64,000 nucleotides of DNA from Gorsachius magnificus (taxonomy: Eukaryota > Chordata > Aves > Pelecaniformes > Ardeidae): NCBI GenBank assembly GCA_034008185.1, contig CM067084.1:68730612-68794611 (forward strand). Direction: 5' to 3'. The position numbers and the translations under genes were made by a program. Shown here piece by piece: positions 39,723 to 52,500 of this stretch. The notes under the pieces were generated by a model. That model made no database searches. It saw only the letters and a list, made by a program, of their open reading frames with translations, and was not told the origin of the DNA. Positions within the stretch are counted from its first letter, which is position 1. Every line of letters starts with the position of its first letter.

Positions 39723-42714
39723 GTAAGTGAATATTGACTGCTTTCTCTCAGATATCTCTAATTCGTGAGATCTCAGTGACATGCTCATGACATGCTTTGT
39801 AGATCAGCCTCAGATGTTGGATTCCCATCTAAATCTGGACTTTCTCTGTCCCTCTGGCCACCTTGTGGATTTTGTAATTTGTGCCTTCTGTAATATTTCA
39901 AAAAAAATATATTTATTTGACACTAGCAAGACCTGAAAAGGAAGGAGTTTGTTGTGAATTGGGAACACCAGGGACACCTGATAAAAAGAAGTTAATATTT
40001 TATTAACGGGATTACTGTAAATGACCATAAGCCCTTTTTAGGGACCTACCAGTAGAACTGTACCAAGCATTTCTCTTCTAGAACATCTGAAGGGCTAAGA
40101 AATTTTATATAGCAAATCGTTTCTCATACACATATCTGAAATTACTTCCCTAAACTTAGATATGGAATTTGGAAATTTGCCTCTAAGTCTGCAAAAACTT
40201 TATGGCTCTATGTGTAGTTCTGGCTTTAAAGATTAATAATGCTAAATAATGTTGGAGTTTTAAGCCATGTAGAACTTCAGAAATGTAATGTTTCAGACCC
40301 GTAAGTGCTAATGTTCCCTAGACACTAATATCAGCAAATAAGCATGAAATAACAATCTCTTGTCTTTAAGTCTTGGGTGAATTAAAGATGTCAAAGGCAA
40401 CATGAAAAGACTATGAGTGTGTTAAATCTCTGATTGACAGCCTTTGAAGTACAGTTGCCCTTATCTCTCCTTGCCCCTCATCAAGGTCAATTACTGCACA
40501 AAATCAGCCTCTTGCGAGAGATTTCCTATGCGGGCTCAAATAACGCAGAGAAGCAGCTACCCCAGAGTGAGTGCTATGCTGCAGAATGAAGGGGTTTGGG
40601 TGATCATAAGCTTTTCAGTAACAAAGTTAATGATAACCAGCTTGGAAATTTTGGGGTGGATAGCCCCTTTTCTGCAAAGCAGCAGAATACTGCTCCCTCA
40701 TAGCACACCTGCAGACAAGTGGTGAAACAACCATGCTTCTCCAGACTTGCAGATAGACCTTGGTTGGCAGAATTAATCAGCTCATGGATCTTTGGTTCAC
40801 AGACATGTTATGTGGTTGGGATATGCCATTCTCTCACCTGAATACAGGTCCACACACTTCGACTCACTAGATGAGGTTACATCGGTAGGATGGGTGTCTC
40901 CTACCATGCTTGTCACCACAGGCTTTCTTTACCGATAACTGAAAGACAGACATGGATTAGATCATCTGATCTAGTTTGGATGGCTGCACTATACACCGGT
41001 ATCTACTTCTCTTTGGTGTCTAATACCTAGAAGTTTTGAGTAAAGATGTAGATATCCAGCTTATAGATGTATGTCTTGCAAGATCAATGCTATCCTTGAA
41101 GGCCATAAAAGCTTTGATTAAGCCGCAACGTAGTAACATCATTTTTACAGAATCATCAGATTTCACTTAATGTGCTAAATATATGCACCATAAATACGGT
41201 AGGCTGTAGAGGAAGCATAACAAATTCACCTAATATGCATCTAACCACGTGCACAGGAAGGAACTTTACTTTAGCCTGTGGCCTCTAAGATGGCACAACA
41301 GTTTCCTATATGCTTGGCTTTACCCCTGAGCCTTTCTCATAGTTCATTAAACAAACTGCGCTTACACAAAGTATTATGGAATTGTGTATGCACAACATTT
41401 AGGACTGAGGGTTTGTCTCAGTGAGTTAGATTGCTTTGACTGTTTTGGCTGAAGTCAAAGTGAAGTGTTAGGCCCTTCATGTTGCCTTACGTCTTCAAGC
41501 AGTTAAACTGACTGACTTTCATAACATATACCAAGATTGTAGATTAGAGATATTTCTGCTCATTAAAACTAGTTTCACAACAGTTTATCTGTATGGCTTA
41601 GGGAATATATCACAGGAATACAGAAGCAGTGAAAACAGGAGACTTTCTTAACCCATAAAAATGATCAATCTAATTTGCAAAGAAAAAAACCTCAAAAATG
41701 TATACAACATATTCAAAATCATTCTGGCAGAGGAAGCCTGAATTTTTGCATATACTCTTCAGCAAAGCCACATCTCAGCTCTGCTGAGCACAGGTTGATG
41801 CATCAGTGGAAACAAATGTTTGATGATCACGAGAAGTGTAATGCTATATGAGAATGGGGTAATCAGCTGCTTAAAATAGAGTTCAGCCCCTACCAGAAGA
41901 TGACTGCCTGGTCTTCTGGAGAGATTCTTCATCCCGTAGGGGAGTCTCATCTGAGGAGAGACAGCAGGGATGTTTTCAGGTTTCACTCTCTGAACCGGAA
42001 TCAGACCTCTCTAAGGAAATGACTGCTGTCCATGAAGCTCTCTTGTTACGTTTCCCTCTCAGCGTTCCCAGAAAGCTCTTCCTCTTACAGCTAACACTAA
42101 TCTCTAAATATAGGAGCAGTGCTCTGTTCTGCTAACATGCAGCTGAAACAGAATTATTCCGGTGGTAGCTGAAGGGACTACCTGATGGTTCAGGAGAGCT
42201 GTTATTATTGTATTGTACAGAGAAAAGCATTATAGAATACTCTTAATAACAGTATTCTGCTTCCTGCACTATTCCTTTCATTTTAGTGGTTTAGGACAAT
42301 ATAACTGAAATAATAGTGATCACAACTGAAAGCTGGCAAGTCTGGTCCATGTTGTATTTTTTTCTGAAATGTCAAAGAAATTAATGGTGTCTTTAAATAT
42401 TTCCATGATCTATCAGCTATGATGTCTAAGGAGGTGTGGAATGCCTAAAATACAGAAAAACAAGCAGTAGCAAACAGATCAGTACATTGCCTTTTTTCAG
42501 AGATGATAACATCATTTCTACCGCCATTTGGTAGCACCATAGATATTACCATTTCTGATCATTCTGCAGAAATTATGAGGCTCTACTTTGGCACCCAGGT
42601 TTTGCACTGAGCAGTGCCCATGCCGTTATTACACTTTGCCTACAGGGAATTTGCAAGGGTTTGATTTCCTCTAAGTTTTTCAGGACATCATTTCATAAGA
42701 CCCAGCAAGGTCAT

Positions 42715-43245
42715 TGCTTGCTTTACTGAGGAAGAACTCCCTGCTGGGTCAGACCCAAGACCTTGGCTGGTATTCTGTCACAGCCAGTAGCACAAGGAGC
42801 TATTCATGGAGCGTGTCCTTCGCCACTTCTAGTCATCGAATGGTTCAGTGCTCCCTATCACCCACCTTTTTTGTATTAGGACATTAGAATATCTCTGTAT
42901 ATTCCCCTTTAAAATCTGGATGAACCTTTGTCAATCAGTTCGTCCCTGCCTCTTTGAAGCTGCTGCTGATATTGGCCTCTACAACCTCCTGAAGCAACGT
43001 TGTAGAAGTTCACCATCTTTCATGAAAGAAAAGTGTTTTCTTTCATCTGATTTAAAACATTCTCCTTTCAAAAAACCATCTACTTCCAGAATGGCAGGAT
43101 TTGGTAAATACTAGCTTACAATCACAATCTTCATGACATTCAAAAACTCATTCGGTGCTCTCCTGTCTCAGCTGAAGAGCCTCAGCCTTTTTAATTTCTC
43201 CTCATAAGGCACTGTTGCATTCCCTTTGCCCCTCTCTGTTGCCAT
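42715..43245 (-). mobile_element. Ancient CR1/L3-like LINE 3' region
   Basis: About 530 bp resembling, in antisense, the old amniote CR1/L3 3' ends that are common in turtles and crocodilians. Telling pieces are CTGCTGGGTCAGACCCAAGA (42742-42761), TGGCCTCTACAACCTCCTGA (42974-42993) and AGCCTTTTTAATTTCTCCTCATA (43184-43206). Their order fits the 3' UTR followed by the ORF2 C-terminus read backwards. It is heavily diverged with no intact frame. The identification rests on remembered consensus features. Confidence 0.6.
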
Positions 43246-43478
43246 AGATAGTGATATGGACACACAAGCTTTTAGTTTCAGAGCAGAATGGCAACCACAC
43301 TGCATCAAAGACCCATCTAATTGAGTTTCTTATCTCCAAGAGTTGCCAAAAAGTGAATGACAGAGGAGGATATAAACCGGGGAAGGATTTTGTGGTACTT
43401 GCCCCACATATTCACTCGACCTCCATCTTCAAGCATTTCCTGAGCTGGATATGGTTTCCATGCATTTCATAACTTTCA

Positions 43479-43502
43479 GTGGTCTTTTCTGTGGTCTTTT
43501 CT
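43479..43502. repeat. 12-bp tandem duplication
   Basis: GTGGTCTTTTCT is present twice in a row (43479-43490 and 43491-43502) in intronic sequence. It is probably replication slippage. Confidence 0.9.
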
Positions 43503-45009
43503 GGTGCTTCCTTGAGTGGAGGAAATTTTTAGCATCCTTAAAGTCTTGTGGCAAACTGTTCCTTAACTTAAACACAGATTATGTGAAGGCTCGCTACCTG
43601 TTTGTTCATTTTGAAGGTGCTATCTGCTAATTAAACTGAATGCCTTCTACTTCTAGAGTTGGAACTGCTTCCTTGTGGTTCCTTCCATGTGAAATCACAG
43701 GCCTAATATTTCTCTCTTAGCCTTAACAGGACTAATTATGTTTTATTAGGTTTGGGTTTTTTTTTACAATGGACTTTTGCATCTGTTAGAGATAATTTTA
43801 CTCAGTAATTATTTCTCTTATGAGAGAGCAAGGCATATTCAAGCTGCCATTTGTATGTGCCTCTTTAGATGTCATTATATTGCTTTATGATCAGCAAGGT
43901 TTTCCTTAAAACTCTATTTCCTTGATTACATGAAAATCTCAGCTCTCACTTGAAAACTAACAGCAAAATTGAAAAGTGCAGCCAATGAGAAATCCTGGTC
44001 TTAAATCCAAAAATAGGATGAAAGACCCACCCATAAATTCAGTATTTAGAACCCTGATGTTAACTTCTGAACAACAGAACTGGCAACGTTACTACTCTGT
44101 AGTGATGTCCAGGAGACATAAAGTCTCCACTAAAGATGTACCTGGTGGGACTGCATTAGGGCTGGTCCTCATCATACCCACAGACAGTTTTCAAGGACTG
44201 TGTCTCATTTAATCCTCCAATGTTGATTAACAAGATGAGTGTCCTGAGCATAATTCATTCACCTGAAGCTATCTACACTTTGAAAATATATTTGAAACTT
44301 TTGCGTGCCTACATGGCCATTAAACAGCCTGCCCTTTTGAAATGCACAGCCCCACTGAACCCCTCTACAGCAGTGCAATAAGGTTTCTAACCATCTCCCT
44401 GATGGGAAGTGGCAGACTGCCAAGTCAGGCCACGTTCAAGTGCATACGAGCTTACGCTCTTGTACGTAGTACAGATGAATCCAGAGAGATGCTTTTCAAA
44501 TTGTTCATAGGGTTTGACCTTCTGAGGGCAAACCAGAATCTGAATTTACTCTAAAAATGTTACTGTGTTGAGATTTCCCATCAGCTCTGATGCGCGCTGA
44601 GCCGGCGGCATTAACTCCAGTCTGGAATTTCTTCTCTCTGCCCTCACATTCACCCCTTCAGTTTCAGACTCTGAAAAATTCAATGAGGTTTGAAGTCGTG
44701 TACGTTCTCCTCTGCCAAATGTTAGTCAGCCAGCCTCAGCCACCATGCAGGATGCATATTAATTGTCATTACGATTTGTTCTTATTTAACAAAAAATAAA
44801 TAATGGTCCAAACAAAGATTATTTGCTGTTTACCTCAGACACTGGGATTTCAGGCCTTGTGGAAGAGTGAGGCATAAAAGCCACACTTTTTTGTTTTTTT
44901 CTAATTAATTGGAAACAGAAGTGCTGCGGTACCAATAGGCTGACTCCTGTGCTTACCTCTGCCATCAGAGTGGTTCCAAAGAATGTTTATCAATATGGTG
45001 ATAGGCACT

Positions 45010-45092
45010 TTATATATATAAATATTATATATAGTTATATACTATATATATAAAATATATATAAATATATAAATATATATAAATATAAATAT
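45010..45092. repeat. AT-rich tract of TATA and AAATATAT units
   Basis: About 80 bp made almost only of A and T in alternating TATATA and TATATAAA units, with local self-complementarity. It is a typical unstable intronic microsatellite. Confidence 0.95.
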
Positions 45093-45849
45093 GAAGCACA
45101 TGCATAAGGCTTCTCGGAGTCATCCACTGCACTGGAGGTATTAACTCACAACTTTTCCCAGTTAAAGCCTTAACTGGAAGCTGCTTGGAGGAATGCAATT
45201 TTTGAAACAATTTCCACTGAGATACTTTCTGCTTACAATGTACATGTTGGTGTATGTGAAGTCTGTGCACTCTGGGGTGATTTGAAAAATCCGCTCTTCA
45301 GAGAGCCGGAGGAATGTGGCCATTTGCCTTCTCTTCCCTTCTCTCCTCCATCATCTTATTATCCTATGGGGTCATGCAGCCTTGGGCATTAAACAATGAG
45401 CTCCTTCCCTGTGATACTTGAATTTAGGTAGGTACTGCTGAATTTGTGTGCTGCTCTGCTTCACAGCTCCTAAAAGCGAAACCCAAGGGGCACTGACACA
45501 TTGCTTTGTCCTGTGTTGTACCTGAGAGGGGAGCCAGGGTACAGGCTTGGGTTTGACATTTAGTTGTTCACAATAATATCCAGAAAGTACAAGGTGTGAA
45601 GCTCAGATGGGAAAAAGTCCCCATGAATTGAAATTTTGGAAACAGTATGAAGTAGCCAGTATCGCAGCATATTTACCACAGCAATAGCTACCTTTCCTTT
45701 TCCTATATGCAACAGTAAAAGATTTATTAGAGGCTGATCAGAAAAACTCCTATAGAGAATTGGGGTCTAACTGCCTCTTGAAATACTCGCTCCAGGGATA
45801 AAAAACTTTAAAAAACCCAAAAAAACCCAAGTCACTAGGCTTAAAAGAG

Positions 45850-46250
45850 TTGAAAGGGTTCGGTGGGGTGCGCAGGCAGGCAGAGCTCTGCCTCACCATC
45901 CCTCCAGCCCTCCTCCGCTGCCGGCGGGCGCAGGGGGTTCATTCCCCACCGCCCCCTGCTCTGGCTCAGTCCCAGACAGAGCCTCCCTCCACGCCCCAGG
46001 CTCCCACCAAGCCCTGCCATCCGCCTGCCTGTGGGACACCGTGCTCTCCCTCCGTAGCCAATTTGCAGCCCTCTGAACAAGAGGCAGTGGCTGCCCGCAG
46101 GCAGCTCATGGGCCGTGGGGTGGCCATGCGATGGGGTGGAGCAAAGGTGGAGTTTTTCCAGCGGTACCGAGGCGGCTCTGCTGCACGCTGCTCTGTGTAC
46201 AGGAGCTGCCCATGGCTGCTGGATCAGCAGCAGGATGCAGAGGAGCTATG
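45850..46250. other. GC- and CpG-rich intronic patch
   Basis: This stretch is clearly richer in G, C and CpG than the surrounding AT-rich intron, for example CGCTGCCGGCGGGCGCAGGG at 45916-45935. A + strand frame (45850-46362, 170 codons) is open through it, but the product is proline- and alanine-rich with no recognisable domain, as expected when GC richness makes stops rare. It may be a small CpG island or a remnant of one. No promoter motif was identified. Confidence 0.55.
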
Positions 46251-46549
46251 CAGAACCTGTCCTCCCAATCCATCCCTCGCCTCGCAGAAAGGCATTTTTA
46301 ACAAAAGCCATCAACCGGTGTGTGCAACACTTCACGTGTGCTACTTTGATTTTGCTAAATGAGAAGAAATCTATAAAAGGGAGAGGAAACAATGCACGGC
46401 AGGAGGGGCGATTTTCATTGCAGATCAACTGTTTGGATCGGTCTAACTGGATATTACGTGACAAGTGTTTTGCAACAGGCTGTCCTGCCAGCATGCGAAT
46501 CGGAAGCATCACTTACAATGCTGCCATTTAAATGACAGAACTTCATATT

Positions 46550-46587
46550 TGTCCAGAGGAGAGCAACCTGTCCAGAGGAGAGCAACC
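46550..46587. repeat. 19-bp tandem duplication at a CR1 5' junction
   Basis: TGTCCAGAGGAGAGCAACC occurs twice without spacer (46550-46568 and 46569-46587). The unit is CR1 ORF2 sequence (part of the VQRRAT coding stretch), so the repeat lies exactly where the truncated element begins. Confidence 0.93.
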
Positions 46588-47027
46588 AAGATGGTGAGGG
46601 GTCTGGAGCACAAGTCATACGAGGAGCGGCTGAGGGAACTGGGGTTGTTTAGTCTGGAGAAGAGGAGGCCGAGGGGAGACCTGATCGCCCTCTACAACTA
46701 CCTGACAGGAGGCTGTAGTGAGGTGGGGGTCGGTCTCTTCTCCCTGGTAACAGATGATAGGATGAGGAGGAATGGTTTGAAGCTGCGCCAGGGCAGGTTT
46801 AGGCTAGAGATTAGGGAAAACTTCTTCACCGAAAGGGTTGTCAGGCTCTGGAATGGGCTGCCCAGGGAGGTGGTGGAGTCCTCATCCCTGGAGGTATTTA
46901 AAAGAAGGATAGATGAGGTGCTTAGGGACATGGTTTAGTGGTGGGATGGCAGGGTTAGGTTAAAGGTTGGACTCGATGATCTTAAAGGTCTTTTCCAACC
47001 AAAGTGATCCTATGATTCTATGATCTG
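46550..47027 (+). mobile_element. 5'-truncated CR1 LINE fragment, sense orientation
   Basis: The only fairly young CR1 copy in the same direction as STK32B. From about 46580 the + strand encodes [34 protein letters not shown] and on to the natural ORF2 stop after EVLRDMV (stop near 46936). A short 3' UTR follows, with GGTTGGACTCGATGATCTTA (46965-46984), ending in TATGATTCTATGAT (about 47011-47024), the CR1 octamer-type tail. The frame 46465-46938 starts in unique flanking DNA and runs into the element. A 19-bp duplication (46550-46587) sits at its 5' junction. Confidence 0.93.
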
Positions 47028-48506
47028 TCAAAAAAAGAGAAAGCATTAGCCTGCCGAGATCCTTGCAGCTTTTCATTCTTTGGCGCACACGGAATTGCTC
47101 CAAACTGCTGCCATGAGGCAGCTGCATGTGGTTCACTTATCTTTTTCAAGAAGCCTTCTGCCATGGTGTTTTATTATTGCAGAAACAAACTGCAAACATG
47201 TTACGGTCCGTCCGGCAGGAAGGGGGAAAACCTCCCTGCAATCTGATGGCAGGCTGGGCTGGGCTGGGAACACCAGGTCTCGTTCTGGCAGCCTAACACC
47301 CCCCAGCCCTTAAAAAGCAATCGCTTTCATGTGCTCGAAGATTTGTCTGCTGTGTGCAGGTGTCTTTCTGGGCTGGGTGTCTTAGGAGGAAAGCGTCCAT
47401 AAAATGGAAGCAGCTGTTTTGAGAAAACTGCAGAAAGCACGCAAACCATTTCGTTGAAAACTTCTACAACGTTTGGAGAAATAGCTTTAAATTTGGTGGT
47501 GGGACATGCCACCTTCCTTTTTCTCATCAAAACCAGCTCAGATCTGGCTAAATTAGGGGACTCTGGGGGTTTCAGTTCACACATGGTGGCTGCAGACTTG
47601 TTAGATGTTGGGAGATGCCTTCCCTGGGGACTCTGAGCAGGATCTGGGTTAGACTGTTGGAGCAGTGCAAGCGTTTGTTGAGACTGCTGTTCCTCGGTCG
47701 GGCACTGCCGTAGCATTCAGCATCAGGCATTTGGTACACTCTTTTCATCTTTGGCAGCAGACACGATAACAACCGTCCTCGCTTAATAACTGCATCATGC
47801 CCAAAGCCTGCTCCATTCTGTGGACTGAATGAGGTTGAGATCTTGAGCAAAAAAAAAAAATCACAGGAACCTGTCATTCAAGAGTCTAGTTCAACACACA
47901 ATGTATTAATCCTGATCCAAGCGCAGGGCTCAGCCGGGGAGGGGAGCACCTTTCCCTGTACTCTGCCCTCCACAATGGCATTGCCAGATGTAATCACAGA
48001 CAAAAGAATGTCTGCATCACTCCACAGTATAAAACTAATCCTGAAGTGGAAGATGCAAAACCTAACAGCAGACTTACCAAATTAAAAGTCTGCAGATACA
48101 TTTTTCAGGCTGGGTTTGCATTCAGTTTACCTGCCTGCAGCAAGCCAGGATTAACAACTCTTGCTTTGCTATGATGGAGCAATTTAACCTATGCTTGTTT
48201 TAAACCACCCCAGGAAAAAAGTCATGACAGCAGGCTTGGGCCATCCACCCCGATTAGTTCGGTTTAAATCAGCTGTCTGGCTGGTCAGGCAGCAGGTCCG
48301 TCGGCTGGCTTGTCTCACATCTTTCATCTTGCAGCCTGCTGTCAAATGAGTGATCATTTGGGACCTGCTGCTGTTACATACACACTCTTCTACTACCATG
48401 GATCTAATTTTATACTTACTGCATGATAAAAATACCCTTTTTCTTCTCAGCTCCCTTTTTGCCCTGAGGAGACTCAGAAAAAGCCAGGCTGATGGTACCC
48501 TGGAGT

Positions 48507-48511
48507 GGATA
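48507..48511. repeat. Left target-site duplication of the second solo LTR (GGATA)
   Basis: GGATA immediately before the LTR; the identical five bases follow it at 49060-49064. Confidence 0.8.
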
Positions 48512-49059
48512 TGTGTGTGGTTTAGCCCCAGCCGGCAGCCAAGCACCACCCTGCCTCTCGCTCACCCTCCCCCCCACAGCGGGATGGGGGAGAAAATCAG
48601 AAGGGCAAAAGTAAGAAAACTCATGGGTTGAGATAAGAGCAGTTTAATAATTGAAATAAAATAATAATAACAATTTGTAATGAAAAGGAAAACTATGAGA
48701 GAGAGAGAAACAAAACCCAGGAAAAACAAGCGATGCAACTGCTCACCACCCCAGCCCATCCCTGAGCAGCGATTGCTTTCCCCTCGCCAACTTCCCCCAG
48801 TTTCTATACTGAGCATGACGTCCTATGGTCTGGAATAGCCCTTGGGCCAGTTGGGGTCAGCTGTCCTGGCTGGGCCCCCTCCCAGCTCCTTGTGCCCCTG
48901 GCAGAGCAGGGGAAGCTGAAAAGTCCTTGACTGCTGTAAGCACTGCTCAGCAACAACTGAACCATCAGGGTGTTATCAGCATTCTTCTCATCCTAAATCC
49001 AAAACATGGCGCTATGGCAGCTACTGGGAAGAAAATTAACTCTATCCCAGCCAAAACCA
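48512..49059 (-). mobile_element. Second solo LTR of the avian ERVL-type family, different subtype
   Basis: This 548-bp element reads TG...CA and is flanked by a perfect 5-bp duplication, GGATA (48507-48511 and 49060-49064). Both ends are alike to the LTR at 28863 (GGTTTAGCCCCAGCCGGCAG on the left, CCCAGCCAAAACCA on the right). The middle differs and includes an AATAAT-rich stretch (48650-48680). On the minus strand there is a TATA box (TATAGAAA, 48803-48810) near a CRE-like GACGTCA (48818-48824), and an ATTAAA polyadenylation signal (48643-48648). No internal retroviral genes adjoin it. It is antisense to STK32B. Confidence 0.88.
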
Positions 49060-49064
49060 GGATA
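49060..49064. repeat. Right target-site duplication of the second solo LTR (GGATA)
   Basis: GGATA immediately after the terminal CA of the LTR, matching 48507-48511. Confidence 0.8.
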
Positions 49065-49458
49065 AGGTGATAGCAGACAGGCATCACGAGTACCTGAGAG
49101 CACAAGGGGTGGCTCTAGCCCGAGGCAAGGAGAGCTAGATTTCACATGCAGCTTCACAAAATTTGGTGCTGTTCCTACACATTACTGCTCTAGAAGAGAG
49201 TTACTGTCCCTAACATTCACAGTGGGAGGGGGTTTGGGGTGACCAGCACAAAACATTCTGCACTGCTAGCAGAGAGTGGACACAACCATATAGGAAAAGT
49301 ATCCCGTGATTTTGCTGCCAATATGATTTTTCTATTTATGAGCAACATTTAATAGTAAGTTTCCATGACTTGTTATGAATATTTCCAATTAAATTTCTTT
49401 CCATTATCACTTAAATGTTAAACAAAGGAAGGAATATTTGTATGATGTGCTATTTTAA

Positions 49459-49596
<138 letters not shown>

Positions 49597-52500
49597 TAAA
49601 AATGTAAGAAAGCACACACATTAATGTTGATTAATGGTATATTGCAAGGATTTTAAGTTGTAAAAGCATACAATAAATGTGATTGACTTCTTTTTTTGAC
49701 AATATAGGTACGTTAGCAATGGAAAACATTGGAGATGGAGGGATTGGGCAGGAGGTTGGTCTCCACACTGCTTTTAGTCAGGTTCTGTTTGGTTTTGGGA
49801 AGCAAATTCAGCAGAGTTTCAACTGTATTAACTTACTGCAAACCCCCACGTTTGGAGACAAGAATATGTGATTGCATCTGCAGCACTGGGGCTGTGATCT
49901 AGCAGAGAACACGCTGGTTTAAAAGCACCTAGGCACATCCTGGATCGCTTTGCTATGCTGAGCTCCTCACAAACACATCTATTAGAGTCCTATGTAACAT
50001 TTTTAATGTGATGATGACAGCGTACATAACAATAGACTCCTTTCTGAGGTATCATTAGGTAGTCAATTAAATAACTGTTTTGATGGCCTTACATATTTAA
50101 TCTTGAAGCGGTTGCACAGTTTTACATTGGAAAGCATAATTATTATGGAAGCAGAAAAAAGCTGAGTACTTGCTTAAGGGTCAGTTAGCATTTTAGCATC
50201 TGTCTGTCATGGTCCAAATGTGTGTAATGAAGAGATCGTCTGGTGGCTAACGATCAGACACAGATTAGTTAAAACAGCTGCACAGAAATGTATGTGAGTA
50301 TTCTTTCAACGTTTTGCTGAGAGTTAACAGGAAACCTAGTGTCCTTTGGGGCATCTTCCAGCCCATCTGCATGCCACCTTCTTAGTTCATTAGTGGTCTC
50401 TGTCGGCAGGCTTTTCTCACAAGAAAACAACTAGCTTTTAACAACCAGAAGCACCAAAATCTGTAGCCAGTGCCAAGTACCATGATTCTGTATTTTAAGG
50501 ATAACATTATGAAAAATGACCCCGTCCTTTTGCAATTCCTACCCTCCACCCCCACCCCAAGGAGGAGGAATAACTTGTTCTTTGTGTAGCTGATGTTTGC
50601 CAGGAGATAGTACAAAGAAGGGAAGCGCTGAGATTCATCTTAGAAAACCTGCCTATTCGATGCAGAGATGTTCAAGTTCAGTCCATCCTGCCTAAACTCT
50701 GCTTATGTCCCTTTGCATGGTATGCTCTGTTTGCTAGAAAATTCTGGACTCCTTGTATTTTGTAGGAAAATACTGATCTCTGGGACAGATACATCCCTAT
50801 AGCCCTGCTGTTTTGCAGTCATTCATCAGCTTGACATCATGGCAAATGTTTCTCTGACCTAAGCCTGGAGCGCTGTAGACAGCTGAGCCTTGTTGCCTTC
50901 CCAGGGAGCTAAATGAGTTCCTGGAGGGTCCAGAAGGAGCCCAAGCTGGCCTAAGGAAGGAGGTGAGCTACAGACCTGGAGTGGAGAGAAGATGGGAGAT
51001 GGGAACAAGATTTTAACTTTACACACATTGGCAAGCTGCTGTTTTGGTTCACCTCAGCTAATGAAGCTGTTCTACCCCTGAACCCTCCTCCCCACATATC
51101 AGGCCTCCCCCATATCCAACAATCTCACAACAACAAGAAACAGAACAAGAAAAAAAAAAAATGCTCTCTTCCCTTTATGAAGAGACTACGGCACTATCCA
51201 GCAGCTTACCTGCTTTCCAGTCTGCCTTCCTCACCTCTTGGAAATGCAGAAATACGTCAAAAGCCGCAAGTGCAGTCTTCACTACTCAGAAAGAATCAGA
51301 AGAGTCATCCTTGCATTTATCTGGAGCTGTAAGAAGGCAGGAAAGATTTTAGAGCTGTAAAAATCCTCTGTTTCAGATGAAAAGTGATCGGTGAGGATTC
51401 TCAGTGGCACAGCTTGGGTATCAAAGCTTCAGCAGACCTCAAATATTAAGAGTTTGATGGATATGGCCAGACACTCATGGGTGCTGCTTTTTCCTCTAAG
51501 TGCATTGATTTCCTCTTTTGGTTTACGCCTTTAATGTAGTGAAGAATCGTAACTTTAGTGAAACGCTATGAAGGCTTCACTTGCAGTGCTCAAATTAAGA
51601 AAGTTTGGGGGTTGCTCCTGATAGTTTTTTTAAGTCTGTATGGTTTCTGGCTTTAAGGCTGTATCAAAGACTTTCCACGTGGCTTCGCACAAAGGACTGG
51701 GGAGGTTGGCTCTATGGTCGGTAGTAAGCTTTCCTTACCAGGAATTTAAAACACACTTCAACCTCAGTGTAAGAAGACAAAATCACCTTCAAGCAAGGTA
51801 CTTGCTGAGCACTAGAACCAAGGAAACTTAGTGGCTCCTGTAAGACATGTCTTGCACTATACTTGTTTTCATAATGATGAAGGTATGACATGATGAAAGC
51901 TTTTTCCCCCTCTCAGAGGTTTATAAAGGCTTACTCCCATGTGGATCCTGTTATGTTTAAAACAGATATGAGGGCACTCTCCAGCCTTCCCTTAGTAGAG
52001 GTTCTTACAGGATTTCTCACCTCTTCCTATGGCCAATTTAAGGAAATAAACAGAAAAACGTTACCTCTAAAACCTCCATTCCTATTTGAAATCAGACTGA
52101 AATAGGCTGAGAAATTGCTAGGGAGCGATTTGCTCACGTGCAGCACGACTGCATAAGGCTGGTACCCAGGAACAACCACAGTGAATTGATATTGTGTTGT
52201 AAAAATGCACCAGCTGTTCTGGTTCAGATGCCTATCTTGTAATGCCTGCATGGCGGGAGTCAGATCCTGCAGCCTTTGCTTAATCCCACTTCACGTTAGC
52301 CTTTTTGCCCCACGGTCTTTCTCAGCCCAAAATTTCCCCTGCCTATTTCCCTACTTATTAAATGGTTATGCAGAATGCAATGTATCCAAACCTGAATGTT
52401 TCTCCAGAAACCCTGGTAATTTCTCTACATCCCCCCTTCCCAGCTGATTCATTCAGACAAGCGAAATACCCACCACACATAAGGCACAAAAAGGTGGACA

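Noticed and set aside
45850..46362. 170-codon + strand frame as a protein-coding gene
   Set aside because: Pro/Ala/Arg-rich product with no domain in a GC-rich patch, where stops are rare; reported only as part of the CpG-rich patch.
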